Assembly (NCBI GenBank): GCA_003646415.1
Contig: QNFS01000005.1
Location: 1-35,002 of the forward strand
From: Gammaproteobacteria bacterium
GTDB lineage: Bacteria; Pseudomonadota; Gammaproteobacteria; Pseudomonadales; Halieaceae
Direction: 5' to 3'
Length of the DNA stretch: 35,002 nt
This document shows, in pieces, positions 26,874-35,002 of the stretch. Each line of letters begins with the position of its first letter. The first letter of the stretch is position 1. The notes under the pieces are model-generated. The model searched no databases. It had not been told where the DNA came from and saw only the letters and a list, made by a program, of their open reading frames with translations. A program made the translations under genes and the position numbers.

Positions 26874-28934
26874 ATGAACTACTTCATCACTGGCGGTACG
26901 GGTTTTATCGGTCGTTTTCTGGTTCCCAAGCTGCTTGATCGCGGCGGCAAGGTATACCTGCTGGTGCGTCCCAGTTCACTGCCCAAAATCGAGGGCCTGC
27001 GCCAGATGTGGGGCGCCACCAGTGAGCAGGTTATCGCCGTGGAGGGGGACCTCAGCAAGCCAAAGTTGGGGGTGAAGCCCGCCTGGATAAAGCAGCGTGC
27101 CGGCAAGATAGACCACTTCTTCCACCTCGCCGCTATTTACGACATGAAAGCCGATGCGCAAAGCCAGCAGATAAGTAATATCGAAGGTACCGCACATGCC
27201 ATCGCACTTTCCAAGGCCCTGCGCGCGGGTTGTTTTCACCAGATAAGTTCCATCGCCGCCGCGGGGCTGTATGACGGCACGTTCACCGAGGATATGTTCG
27301 AGGAGGCCGAGGCGCTGGATCACCCCTACTTCCGTACCAAGCATGACTCCGAGGGACTGGTGCGTAAAGAAAAGCGCATGAAATGGCGTATCTACCGCCC
27401 GGGTATGGTGGTGGGTGATTCCGCTACCGGTGAGATGGACAAGGTGGATGGCCCGTACTATTTCTTCGAGACCCTGAAAAACCTCAGTTCGGTGATTCCT
27501 GAGGGGTTTCCTTTATTGATGAACAAGGCCGGGCGACTCAACATTGTACCTGTGGATTACGTAGTGGCCGCCATAGACTGCCTGGCGCACCTGTCAGATC
27601 ACGATGGGGAGTGCTTCTTTATCACCGACCCGGACGGTATTCGCGTGGGAGATTTGCTAAAGATCATGATGAAAATCTCTGGCGGGCCACAGCTGAAGGC
27701 AGTGGACTCGTCGCTGCTGGACTCCGCCACTATACTGGCGGGGAAGGGCATCGTGCACCTGCCACCGGTGAAGGCACTGGGAGAGCGGCTGGTTTCGAGC
27801 ATGGGAATTCCTCCACAGGTGATTGGCTATATCAATTACCCGACACACTTCGATTCCAGCAAAACACAACAGTTGTTGGCTGAAGAAGATATCAGTTGTC
27901 CGCCTTTTGAGTCCTATGCCCCCACGCTCTGGGACTACTGGCTGCACTTTCTGCGCAAGGAATCCACCTCGATAGTGGGCGAAATCGACGCTCTGTTTAA
28001 CCGCATGATCGGGCGGCCGACACTGGCCGTGCTGCGGCGCAAGGTGAAGGGCAAAGTGGTCGTGGTCACCGGCGCCACCTCCGGTATTGGCAAGGAATGT
28101 GCCCTGCGCCTTGCCAGGGCCGGAGCCACCGTCATCCTGGTGGCGCGGACCGTGGAGAAACTCGATGAAACCCTGGAGGAAATCGCCACTAAGGATGGCG
28201 TGGCCAGGGCCTACTCCTGCGATGTGTCCAACATGGACTCCTGCGACAAACTGGTAGCCGATGTAGTTGCCGATCACGGGCATGTGGACATATTGATCAA
28301 CAATGCCGGTCGTTCGATTCGCCGGTCAGTGCGGCACAGCTACGATCGCCACCATGATTTCGAGCGTACCATGCAGTTGAATTACTTTGGCGCCCTGCGC
28401 CTGATCCTCGGCTTCCTGCCGGGTATGGAGCAGAGGAAAAGCGGCCAGATTATCAATATTTCCTCCATCGGTGTGCTCACCAGCCCGCCGCGCTTTTCAG
28501 CTTATGTGGCATCCAAAGCCGCCCTGGATGCATTCAGCCTCTGTGCCGCGCCGGAATACAATGGAGATAATATCAATTTCACCACCATACACATGCCACT
28601 GGTACGTACACCCATGATTGCACCTACCAGCCTGTACAAGGCCTTCCCCACGCTCTCGCCGGAGCAGGCCAGGGACCTGGTGATAAAGGCGATTATCAGC
28701 AAGCCAAAACGCATATCTACCGGTTTGGGTGTGGCCGGCGCCGTGGCGCAGGCCACCGTACCCAGCGTGACAGAGGCATTTCTCAGCCAGGCCTACGCGC
28801 TGTTCCCGGATTCCGCCGCGGCGCGAGGCTTGTCGGAGGAAGATGCAGCCCGGGAGAAAAAAGATGTCCCCTCCACTAAATTGGCCCTGGCACAAAAAAT
28901 GTTTGCGCAGTTGATGCGCGGGGTTCATTGGTAA
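26874..28934 (+). CDS. Bifunctional fatty acyl-CoA/ACP reductase (alcohol-forming; Marinobacter FAR-like)
   Basis: N-terminal MNYFITGGTGFIGRFLVPKLLDRGGKVYLLVR plus C-terminal SDR VVVTGATSGIGKECALRLARAGATV, ISSIGVLTSPPRFSAYVASKAALDAFS, ending LMRGVHW; recalled from memory as close to Marinobacter wax-ester FAR. Confidence 0.9.
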   Translation: MNYFITGGTGFIGRFLVPKLLDRGGKVYLLVRPSSLPKIEGLRQMWGATSEQVIAVEGDLSKPKLGVKPAWIKQRAGKIDHFFHLAAIYDMKADAQSQQISNIEGTAHAIALSKALRAGCFHQISSIAAAGLYDGTFTEDMFEEAEALDHPYFRTKHDSEGLVRKEKRMKWRIYRPGMVVGDSATGEMDKVDGPYYFFETLKNLSSVIPEGFPLLMNKAGRLNIVPVDYVVAAIDCLAHLSDHDGECFFITDPDGIRVGDLLKIMMKISGGPQLKAVDSSLLDSATILAGKGIVHLPPVKALGERLVSSMGIPPQVIGYINYPTHFDSSKTQQLLAEEDISCPPFESYAPTLWDYWLHFLRKESTSIVGEIDALFNRMIGRPTLAVLRRKVKGKVVVVTGATSGIGKECALRLARAGATVILVARTVEKLDETLEEIATKDGVARAYSCDVSNMDSCDKLVADVVADHGHVDILINNAGRSIRRSVRHSYDRHHDFERTMQLNYFGALRLILGFLPGMEQRKSGQIINISSIGVLTSPPRFSAYVASKAALDAFSLCAAPEYNGDNINFTTIHMPLVRTPMIAPTSLYKAFPTLSPEQARDLVIKAIISKPKRISTGLGVAGAVAQATVPSVTEAFLSQAYALFPDSAAARGLSEEDAAREKKDVPSTKLALAQKMFAQLMRGVHW

Positions 28935-29020
28935 GACGCTTCCCTACTCCGCCCGGGGACAGGATGTTCATGTCGCTCGTGCTTGCAGCGGGTGATGGTG
29001 TAGCTTGTCCCACAGTCAAA

Positions 29021-29229
29021 CTATCGGGCAAATTCAAAAGCCTGCAACAGTTTGAAGACACCCAAACCTGACACCACCAGTACGATCAGGCCACCGACTA
29101 TATTGCTGCGCCACCGATTTTTGTAGTCCCCCAGAAGCCGGCCACTATTCATCACGTAAAGCAGGTAGACCGCCACTATGGGCAGCAGAAAGCCATTGGC
29201 GGCTCGCCCGAAGGGAGGCTCTGAATGTT
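29021..29229 (-). pseudogene. C-terminal remnant of an Nramp-family metal transporter
   Basis: HSEPPFGRAANGFLLPIVAVYLLYVMNSGRLLGDYKNRWRSNIVGGLIVLVVSGLGVFKLLQAFEFAR*, preceded by an in-frame TAA. Confidence 0.55.
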
Positions 29230-29251
29230 ACATTATGAGTGACGAGGTACA

Positions 29252-29755
29252 CTAGTTTAAATTATCTTCCAGTAAGTCCAGTGCCGCTTGCGTAAAAGCC
29301 CACATATTATCAGTTCGATCAGCCAGGCCTGTTTTCAGGATGATTGTGCACTCTATACCAGGGCCAACCACGGCAATGCAACTCAGACCTGCCGGGTCGC
29401 CATAGCGGGTACCCGTCGGACCGGCAGCCCCTATCTCGCCAATCCCCCAATCCGTATCGAGTTGGCATTGTATTGTTTTAGCCAGGTGAAGAGCCGTGGC
29501 CTCACTCAGTGGTTTGCCGCCAGCCGTATCTATCGATGAATTAAGCAGAGCTTTCCAGGCCTGGCGCGTATAGACCACGCTACCGCCACGATAGTATTTG
29601 GAGGCGCCTGGTATGGCCAATAGTGCTGCTGAAATCAAACCTCCGGTAGATGACTCTGCCACAGCAATGGATTGACCTTTTGCAACCAGTAATTTCCCAA
29701 TATTTTGAGCCAACTCATCCAGGGCTGGTTGAGCCGCATTTAATTTAGTATTCAT
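29252..29755 (-). CDS. pncC: CinA-family / nicotinamide-nucleotide amidohydrolase (PncC)
   Basis: SIAVAESSTGGLISAALLAIPGASKYYRGGSVVYTRQAWKALL; GAAGPTGTRYGDPAGLSCIAVVGP. Confidence 0.88.
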   Translation of the reverse strand: MNTKLNAAQPALDELAQNIGKLLVAKGQSIAVAESSTGGLISAALLAIPGASKYYRGGSVVYTRQAWKALLNSSIDTAGGKPLSEATALHLAKTIQCQLDTDWGIGEIGAAGPTGTRYGDPAGLSCIAVVGPGIECTIILKTGLADRTDNMWAFTQAALDLLEDNLN

Positions 29756-29856
29756 TCATTTTCACCCCCCAACGTTACTATTTACACTGTTCTGCCTGAT
29801 GACGTTTCACCAAAACTCTGTGTAACTCTAAGGAACATCTGATTAATTCACTATTT

Positions 29857-29927
29857 GTCACCCCCACGGAGGCGGGGGTCCAGTAAGCCCTCAATTTTTC
29901 TGGATTCCCGCCTGCGCGAGAATGACG
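29857..29927. repeat. REP/BIME-like inverted repeat pair
   Basis: Left arm GTCACCCCCACGGAGGCGGGGGTCCAG (29857-29883) and right arm CTGGATTCCCGCCTGCGCGAGAATGACG (29900-29927), imperfect inverted copies of a GTCATTCCCGCGCAGGCGGGAATCCAG-like element. Confidence 0.75.
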
Positions 29928-29961
29928 GCATCGTTGGCAAGCCGGCGTTTCCGGATGCGCA

Positions 29962-30855
29962 CTAATTTTTATTTATCAATAATTTTGCTGTCAATTCTGG
30001 AACCTCCATTGGCAGCAGATGCCCGCCATCAATCGAAACAAACTCCCCTTGTGGACACAGTCTTGCTAACTCCTGGTATAACACCTCTGGAAAAGGGCCC
30101 CTGGCAGCATGCACAACCTGAATCGGACAGCGAATGAGGCTGGCGCAATCAAATATATTAATGCTACCAGTCTGATCGAAGATAGCGGCTTCCACTTCAG
30201 GGGGACATGCAAGTTCAACGGTACCGTCTGAACAATCCTTAAAGCCATATTTCAGGTAGAGTTCAAACGCCTGGTTATCCCAGCCTGCAAACATTGGCTT
30301 ACCACGCCATTTATTGCGAGCGACTTCTCTTGAATCCCAGACTGCTCGTCTACGTCTGGCGATATCACTAATACTCTCACCAGGGTTCATGGTAGCGTTG
30401 GGCATTTCCAGGCCAAGGCGGCTGGTTGTCGCTGCATTGGGAACTATCGGAGAGTCCAACATGACAACACGCTGGAATAATTCCGGCTTTGCCGCTGCAG
30501 CAGCCGCCGTGATGACTCCTCCCAGGGAACTACCTACCGCCAGGGCGACCTGTTGCTCTCCTTTTACCGACAATATTTGTTCAGTTAGCCCTAGCAGATC
30601 ATCCACGAGATACTTCCACTGATATGCTTCCGGGGCCGGTGGTGTCGATGACTGGCCATGCCCACGGGTATCAAATGCAATCACATGGTAGTGGGGCAAT
30701 AGATGGTGTACGACGAGTGCCCAGGTGGCGGCACAAAACCCATTTGCATGTGATAACAATGCCAGTGGTTTGTTGTTGCGCCATTCAAAGCCAGCAAGTT
30801 TTATGTCTTTTCCTGACTGCCAGAATCTCAGTTCTGCCCGATTGATACAATTCAT
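29962..30855 (-). CDS. Alpha/beta hydrolase
   Basis: LLSHANGFCAATWALVVHHLLPHYHVIAFDTRGHGQSS; nucleophile elbow VGSSLGGV; C-terminal DGGHLLPMEVPE. Confidence 0.9.
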   Translation of the reverse strand: MNCINRAELRFWQSGKDIKLAGFEWRNNKPLALLSHANGFCAATWALVVHHLLPHYHVIAFDTRGHGQSSTPPAPEAYQWKYLVDDLLGLTEQILSVKGEQQVALAVGSSLGGVITAAAAAAKPELFQRVVMLDSPIVPNAATTSRLGLEMPNATMNPGESISDIARRRRAVWDSREVARNKWRGKPMFAGWDNQAFELYLKYGFKDCSDGTVELACPPEVEAAIFDQTGSINIFDCASLIRCPIQVVHAARGPFPEVLYQELARLCPQGEFVSIDGGHLLPMEVPELTAKLLINKN

Positions 30856-31124
30856 AGGATTTTTGGTTACAGTGACGAATTATTCTATGCTACCTGACAA
30901 ACATAAGCTTGAAAATATCGCACTTAGTAAAAAAGTAATGGCGCTTGGCATATCCTCCAGTTAATAGCCAATGAATTTGAATCCGCGTAATCTTTAATAA
31001 CATTTAGGCACTTTTAATATGCTTTCATTTACCTCTATAATCGAGGGTCTTGATTTCAGGTAGTTTATCTGAAAATTTACAAGGCCACCTCAACCGGTTA
31101 TTTAGTCACAACGGAGTATTCCTT

Positions 31125-31907
31125 ATGTCAAAAGTCATGCTGTTATCTATTGAAGGCGCTATTGCCACGATTACCCTGAATCGCCCTGAACAGTTCAATG
31201 CACTGCACCCGGATAGCCTTGATCTGCTAGAGCAGTATGTGGGGGAAATTGAAGAACGCCCTGAGGTGCGTGCTGTGGTATTGAGAAGTACAGGCAAGGC
31301 ATTCTGTACCGGAGCAGACCTGAAAGCACTGCCGCGCAGCTCGGAAGACCCCCACATTACCGAGCGTTTTTTGCGGCGTTGGTACCGGGCATTCAACCGG
31401 CTGGCTGGCTGTAGCAAGCCGACCATTGTCGTGATACACGGAATGGCGCTGGCCGGCGGACTGGAACTGTTGATGTGCTGTGACCTGGCGATTGCCACGG
31501 AGGATGCGCGGATCGGTGATCAGCATGCCAACTTCGGGCTGCTCGCGGGGGGTGGTGGTACCCAGCGGCTGCCGCGCCTGATCGGTGAGCGGCGCGCCAA
31601 GTGGTTGCTTTATTCGGGGGAGTGGATCAGTGCACATACCGCCGAAGAATGGGGTTTGATCAATGCCGTCGTGCCAGCAGATAAAATAGAAGAGAAACTG
31701 GACGAGATGACCGCCGTTCTGGCATCAAAAAGCCCCGTTGGGTTGGCCTCAACCAAGTTCCTGGTTGACCGTGGCCTGAGTGTTGATCTCGATACCGGGC
31801 TGGATATGGAAGTTAGACTCGCAGCCAAGCACATCTATTCGCAGGATGTGCAGATAGGACTGGATGCCTTTTTGAACAAGAAAAAGCCCGAGTTTATTGG
31901 GCGCTAG
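31125..31907 (+). CDS. Enoyl-CoA hydratase/isomerase family protein
   Basis: MSKVMLLSIEGAIATITLNRPEQFNALHPDSL; HGMALAGGLELLMCCDLAIATEDARIG; RBS CGGAG. ORF track start 31050 is upstream. Confidence 0.93.
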   Translation: MSKVMLLSIEGAIATITLNRPEQFNALHPDSLDLLEQYVGEIEERPEVRAVVLRSTGKAFCTGADLKALPRSSEDPHITERFLRRWYRAFNRLAGCSKPTIVVIHGMALAGGLELLMCCDLAIATEDARIGDQHANFGLLAGGGGTQRLPRLIGERRAKWLLYSGEWISAHTAEEWGLINAVVPADKIEEKLDEMTAVLASKSPVGLASTKFLVDRGLSVDLDTGLDMEVRLAAKHIYSQDVQIGLDAFLNKKKPEFIGR

Positions 31908-31975
31908 GCGGATAAAGTGCACTAGTATACTGCGGTGATGAGGAGTGAACCTTCACGATGGTTCAAACGATTCAG

Positions 31976-32434
31976 CTACACTGGCTCACAAATAAATACC
32001 GGAATATCCCGATCTGTGCGTTTTTGATAAACGTCGTAGTCCGGATAATGTTTGCAACACACGGGCCACACAAGCTGTTTCTCCTCTGCATCCGCGCGCC
32101 GCGCACGCAGTCTCATTTTATTATTTTTGTACCGTACTTCGATATCAGGATGCGCGACCAGATTGTTAAACCAAACCGGATTTTTTGGCGCACCGGCCTG
32201 GGAAGCAACGATAATAACGCCCTCTTTGTAGGGCACATACATTAATGGGATTACACGTTTTTTGCCAGACTTTGCGCCGGTCATGGTCACCAGGATAACA
32301 TCATAGCCATTCAGTTTTCCCAATATACGACCACCGCTCCAACGATATATTTTTTCGTTAAGAGATGAAAATACCTTCAGGTATGGAAGAATTTTCGTTA
32401 TTTCTTCAGCTGTAGCGGTCTTCATATTTATCAT
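31976..32434 (-). CDS. Nitroreductase/DDN-like (F420-type split-barrel) family protein
   Basis: GYDVILVTMTGAKSGKKRVIPLMYVPYKEGVIIVASQAGAPKNPVWFNNLVAHPDIEVRY. Confidence 0.88.
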   Translation of the reverse strand: MINMKTATAEEITKILPYLKVFSSLNEKIYRWSGGRILGKLNGYDVILVTMTGAKSGKKRVIPLMYVPYKEGVIIVASQAGAPKNPVWFNNLVAHPDIEVRYKNNKMRLRARRADAEEKQLVWPVCCKHYPDYDVYQKRTDRDIPVFICEPV

Positions 32435-32506
32435 GGGGTTCTCCTCTGATTCTTTAAGTGCTAACGTTTACTCACCCCATCGAGGACAACTGGTGGCGCG
32501 AAGCGG

Positions 32507-32923
32507 TCAGCCGAAGGGACGCGGTCGAACCCATAACCAACAAGCCACCACCAGCACTCCGAATACTGTATAAGATACAACAAAAACCCATGGCGGTAAC
32601 TGATAATATAAAATGTGACCCAGCCAATAACTTATAAAAGTACCCGAATGAGTTGTACCCTCAGCCTGGGGTCGCAGAGCCATTTCCCAGATGGTCAGGG
32701 GACAAATGACCCCAAACCAGGACTGAACAACGACGATACCAATGGCAATAAGATGCGACACCCGAAACCATAAATTCCTGACCCAGTACCAGCCGCGCAA
32801 TCCCCCGAAAATTATTAGAACCAAACCCACAATCACAAAGGCCACAAACAGCACATGCAGCAGAAGAATTGCATCAGCCGCAAGCAGCAATAAAAAATCG
32901 GGATTGATAGCTTCGTTCTGCAT
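32507..32923 (-). CDS. DUF2784-family membrane protein
   Basis: LLAADAILLLHVLFVAFVIVGLVLIIFGGLRGWYWVRNLWFRVSHLIAIGIVVVQSWFGVICPLTIWE. Confidence 0.85.
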   Translation of the reverse strand: MQNEAINPDFLLLLAADAILLLHVLFVAFVIVGLVLIIFGGLRGWYWVRNLWFRVSHLIAIGIVVVQSWFGVICPLTIWEMALRPQAEGTTHSGTFISYWLGHILYYQLPPWVFVVSYTVFGVLVVACWLWVRPRPFG

Positions 32924-32960
32924 ATCACCGGGCTTTTAAGTGACGGGGACCAGGTGCACC

Positions 32961-33500
32961 TTATAAAATTCCGGTGTCTTTATCATTCAGGCTTTTTACA
33001 TTTTTTTCCCGCCAGTATTGTTCAATGCCCGCATTGCCGTGATTATCCGACCACTTGGTCAGTGTTGGCCTCTCACCTTTCAGCTCATAATATGGCACAG
33101 CATAACCACATGAAGTTTGCACCAACTCGAGCTCCAGTTCGAATATCTGCCGGGCGCCCACATACTCGGGAAACAGCGCCACCAGCTCGCCCCACTTCTC
33201 GTCACGGGGGTGAGTAGCTGTAGCCTGGCCGTACAATCTCAAAATTAGCGGTTGCTTATCGAAGGAACAGAACATCACAGTCATTCGGCCATTTTCCAGC
33301 ACGTGTGCCGCTGTTTCATTACCACTGCCAGTCAAATTTAACCAGGCCACTTTGGAACTATTAATAATTCTAAAACTGTCCATTCCCTTGGGAGAAACAC
33401 TGACAAAGCCTTCTGCCCCCGCCGTACCGATAAAATAGAGATGCTGCTCCTTTATAAACTCAATATGTTTGTCGGTAAGTGCTTCAAATTTTTCAGCCAT
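32961..33500 (-). CDS. Pyridoxamine 5'-phosphate oxidase-family protein
   Basis: IKEQHLYFIGTAGAEGFVSVSPKGMDSFRIINSSKVAWLNLTGSGNETAAHVLENGRMTVMFCSFDKQPLILRLYGQA. Confidence 0.88.
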   Translation of the reverse strand: MAEKFEALTDKHIEFIKEQHLYFIGTAGAEGFVSVSPKGMDSFRIINSSKVAWLNLTGSGNETAAHVLENGRMTVMFCSFDKQPLILRLYGQATATHPRDEKWGELVALFPEYVGARQIFELELELVQTSCGYAVPYYELKGERPTLTKWSDNHGNAGIEQYWREKNVKSLNDKDTGIL

Positions 33501-33544
33501 GACTCATCTCCAATGGAATTCTTGTTGATTACCTTTTGCACCAC

Positions 33545-33667
33545 AAACCGTGCCCGGGCAACCGATACTCCGGGATCATCGGCAGAATTGGATAATTCCG
33601 TGATGAAACAACTTTCATCGAAAAAGTATTCATTCTCGGCATCAAATTGCGAAATGCTAGCTTTCAT
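33545..33667 (-). pseudogene. 3'-truncated cupin-domain gene fragment
   Basis: MKASISQFDAENEYFFDESCFITELSNSADDPGVSVARAR then unrelated sequence running into the PPOX gene; normal continuation (PGVTT.WH) absent. Confidence 0.5.
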
Positions 33668-33974
33668 AATGAACTGCCAACCACAGAGTCTCCTGATCAG
33701 GGTCCGTCCACTGGACCCGGTGTTTTTCATGCGCCTTTATATTGATGTAATCACCTTCTCGCAAGGTAATGGTCGGCTTATCTTCAAACGCAATAACAGC
33801 CTGCCCCCTCAGTACCATGACCCATTCATCCTGGCCCTGATCATACCAACCGGATTCCGGTGAAACATGCCCCCTGGATACGATGCGCTCTATTTTTACA
33901 CTATTGGCCTCGACCAGCGAGTCAAATACTTCGCTGTGCAAAACTGCCGGGATTTCCTCAAATATATTATTCAC
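33657..33974 (-). CDS. Small cupin-domain protein
   Basis: VKIERIVSRGHVSPESGWYDQGQDEWVMVLRGQAVIAFEDKPTITLREGDYINIKAHEKHRVQWTDPDQETLWLAVHY. Confidence 0.88.
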   Translation of the reverse strand: MNNIFEEIPAVLHSEVFDSLVEANSVKIERIVSRGHVSPESGWYDQGQDEWVMVLRGQAVIAFEDKPTITLREGDYINIKAHEKHRVQWTDPDQETLWLAVHYES

Positions 33975-34207
33975 TCTAACTCAATACTCGGATCACTCGA
34001 CGCACCCATCCACTCGCGTAAAGGATTGCCGCTGGCATCATCGAACGGTACGCCTGACTCATGCACCTTTTTGCCAGGTGCTTGCCCAGCAATAAGAATC
34101 TTTGCTTTGGGATACAACTGAAAGACAGGCCGGGCACCGAGAGGTAAATGCGCCGCACAGATTGTGCAGGCTCGAACGTCAGTTAATAAAGCCGAAAACG
34201 AGCTCAT
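33971..34207 (-). pseudogene. 3'-truncated uracil-DNA glycosylase family gene
   Basis: MSSFSALLTDVRACTICAAHLPLGARPVFQLYPKAKILIAGQAPGKKVHESGVPFDDASGNPLREWMGASSDPSIELE*; ends after the N-terminal motif region. Confidence 0.65.
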
Positions 34208-34380
34208 GGCAAACCCCTTCTCCAAATGAGCCAAATGTGTTCTCCAGAAAAGAGATCACATTTACGTGTTTCTTGCCAGTGTCTGCGTGGCTGACAAGCG
34301 TGTCAGTCAGGTTATTGCTACTTTAGTTGTGTTGGCGCTAAAAGAACACAACGAATCAAGCTGTTTAGATACCCGGCTTG

Positions 34381-35002
34381 TCAGTCGACTATAAACCCCT
34401 CGTAACCATTGGCGGCAACCCTGGTCAGATGCTTCCGGTAGGCCGGAGCACCACCGTTGTATATCAGGTAGCGAATCCTGTCGTGATCTTCAACATTGGA
34501 ATTGTAACCCGTAAACCAGGACTTGGCCTTGCGTAACAGCACATGGTTGTATAGTTCCTTGACATGCTCAGACCATTCCTGCTCGGCTTCGGGTGTAGCC
34601 TCAACACGAGTGATGTCATTAGCCAGAATATATTTCACGAGATCCGTCGCCCAGTTGACACCCAGTTCGATACCACGTGGGAAGTTCGTTGAGTTCGACC
34701 CCGCCGTTGGTCCTGCGAGTGTGAACATGTTCGGGAAGCCAGAAACCTGAACACCAAGGTAGTTGATCGGATTATCGACCCACTTGTCACGCAGCTTCTG
34801 ACCATCGACACCCTCGATATCAATACGGTCGAATGAACCTGTTATCGCATCAAAGCCGGTGGCATACACGATGATATCGAATTCAAACTCCTCATTTGAC
34901 GTCTTGATGCCAGTGGGTGTGATCTTCTCTATCGGGGTTTCCTCAATGTCTACAAGCCGCACGTTGTCGCGATTGTAAGCCTCGTAATAGTTAGTCTCCA
35001 TG
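34381..35002 (-). CDS. FAD-dependent (Baeyer-Villiger-type) monooxygenase, C-terminal part; 5' end beyond window
   Basis: TNYYEAYNRDNVRLVDIEETPIEKITPTGIKTSNEEFEFDIIVYATGFDAITGSFDRIDIEGVDG...GVQVSGFPNMFTLAGP. Confidence 0.92.
   Translation of the reverse strand, partial: METNYYEAYNRDNVRLVDIEETPIEKITPTGIKTSNEEFEFDIIVYATGFDAITGSFDRIDIEGVDGQKLRDKWVDNPINYLGVQVSGFPNMFTLAGPTAGSNSTNFPRGIELGVNWATDLVKYILANDITRVEATPEAEQEWSEHVKELYNHVLLRKAKSWFTGYNSNVEDHDRIRYLIYNGGAPAYRKHLTRVAANGYEGFIVD

Noticed and set aside
31946-31965. TGAACC-N8-GGTTCA hairpin between convergent genes
   Set aside because: Short stem, no T-tract; too weak to call a terminator.
34230-34265. AAATGTG...CACATTT inverted repeat (CRP-like)
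   Set aside because: 17-nt spacing does not fit CRP/FNR sites.
1-35002. CRISPR array, prophage, integron, tRNA or rRNA genes
   Set aside because: No regularly spaced repeats, phage structural genes, integrase or RNA gene signatures recognised.

Overview
35 kb of a gammaproteobacterial-type chromosome, mostly dense minus-strand operons. From left to right: the 5' part of carA (TTG start, so absent from the ORF track); a lipid/acyl-CoA catabolism cluster (quinone oxidoreductase, SDR, two adjacent acyl-CoA dehydrogenases); a TonB-dependent receptor; a cation diffusion facilitator. Next is a complete but streamlined Pil-Chp/Tfp-type chemosensory operon (about 10.07-20.19 kb): PilG-like REC, PilI-like CheW, an MCP with no periplasmic sensor, a FimL/ChpA-N-like Hpt protein, a ChpA-C-like CheA-REC hybrid, a ChpC-like CheW and a small unknown protein. 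No CheR/PilK or CheB/ChpB gene is present. Where pilK would be expected there is a 52-aa mini-ORF (17802..17960, below the ORF-track cutoff) that is coupled by overlap on both sides (ATGA and TAGTG) and resembles a scrap of a CheR N-domain. Upstream is a five-gene unit (20.46-26.57 kb): a lipoprotein RimB-like protease, an inactive transglutaminase-7TM protein, a RimK-like ATP-grasp ligase, a degenerate sigma54-activator-like regulator (no GAFTGA, no Walker B acidic pair, two Fis-like C-terminal HTH segments) and an HTH-like unknown. The right end has a Marinobacter-type fatty acyl reductase, an alpha/beta hydrolase, an enoyl-CoA hydratase, a DDN-like protein, DUF2784, a PPOX-family protein, a cupin and the 3' part of a BVMO. 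Several truncated gene remnants (Nramp, cupin, UDG, acyl-CoA dehydrogenase) suggest local gene decay. All product calls come from reading the translations; no database search was run.
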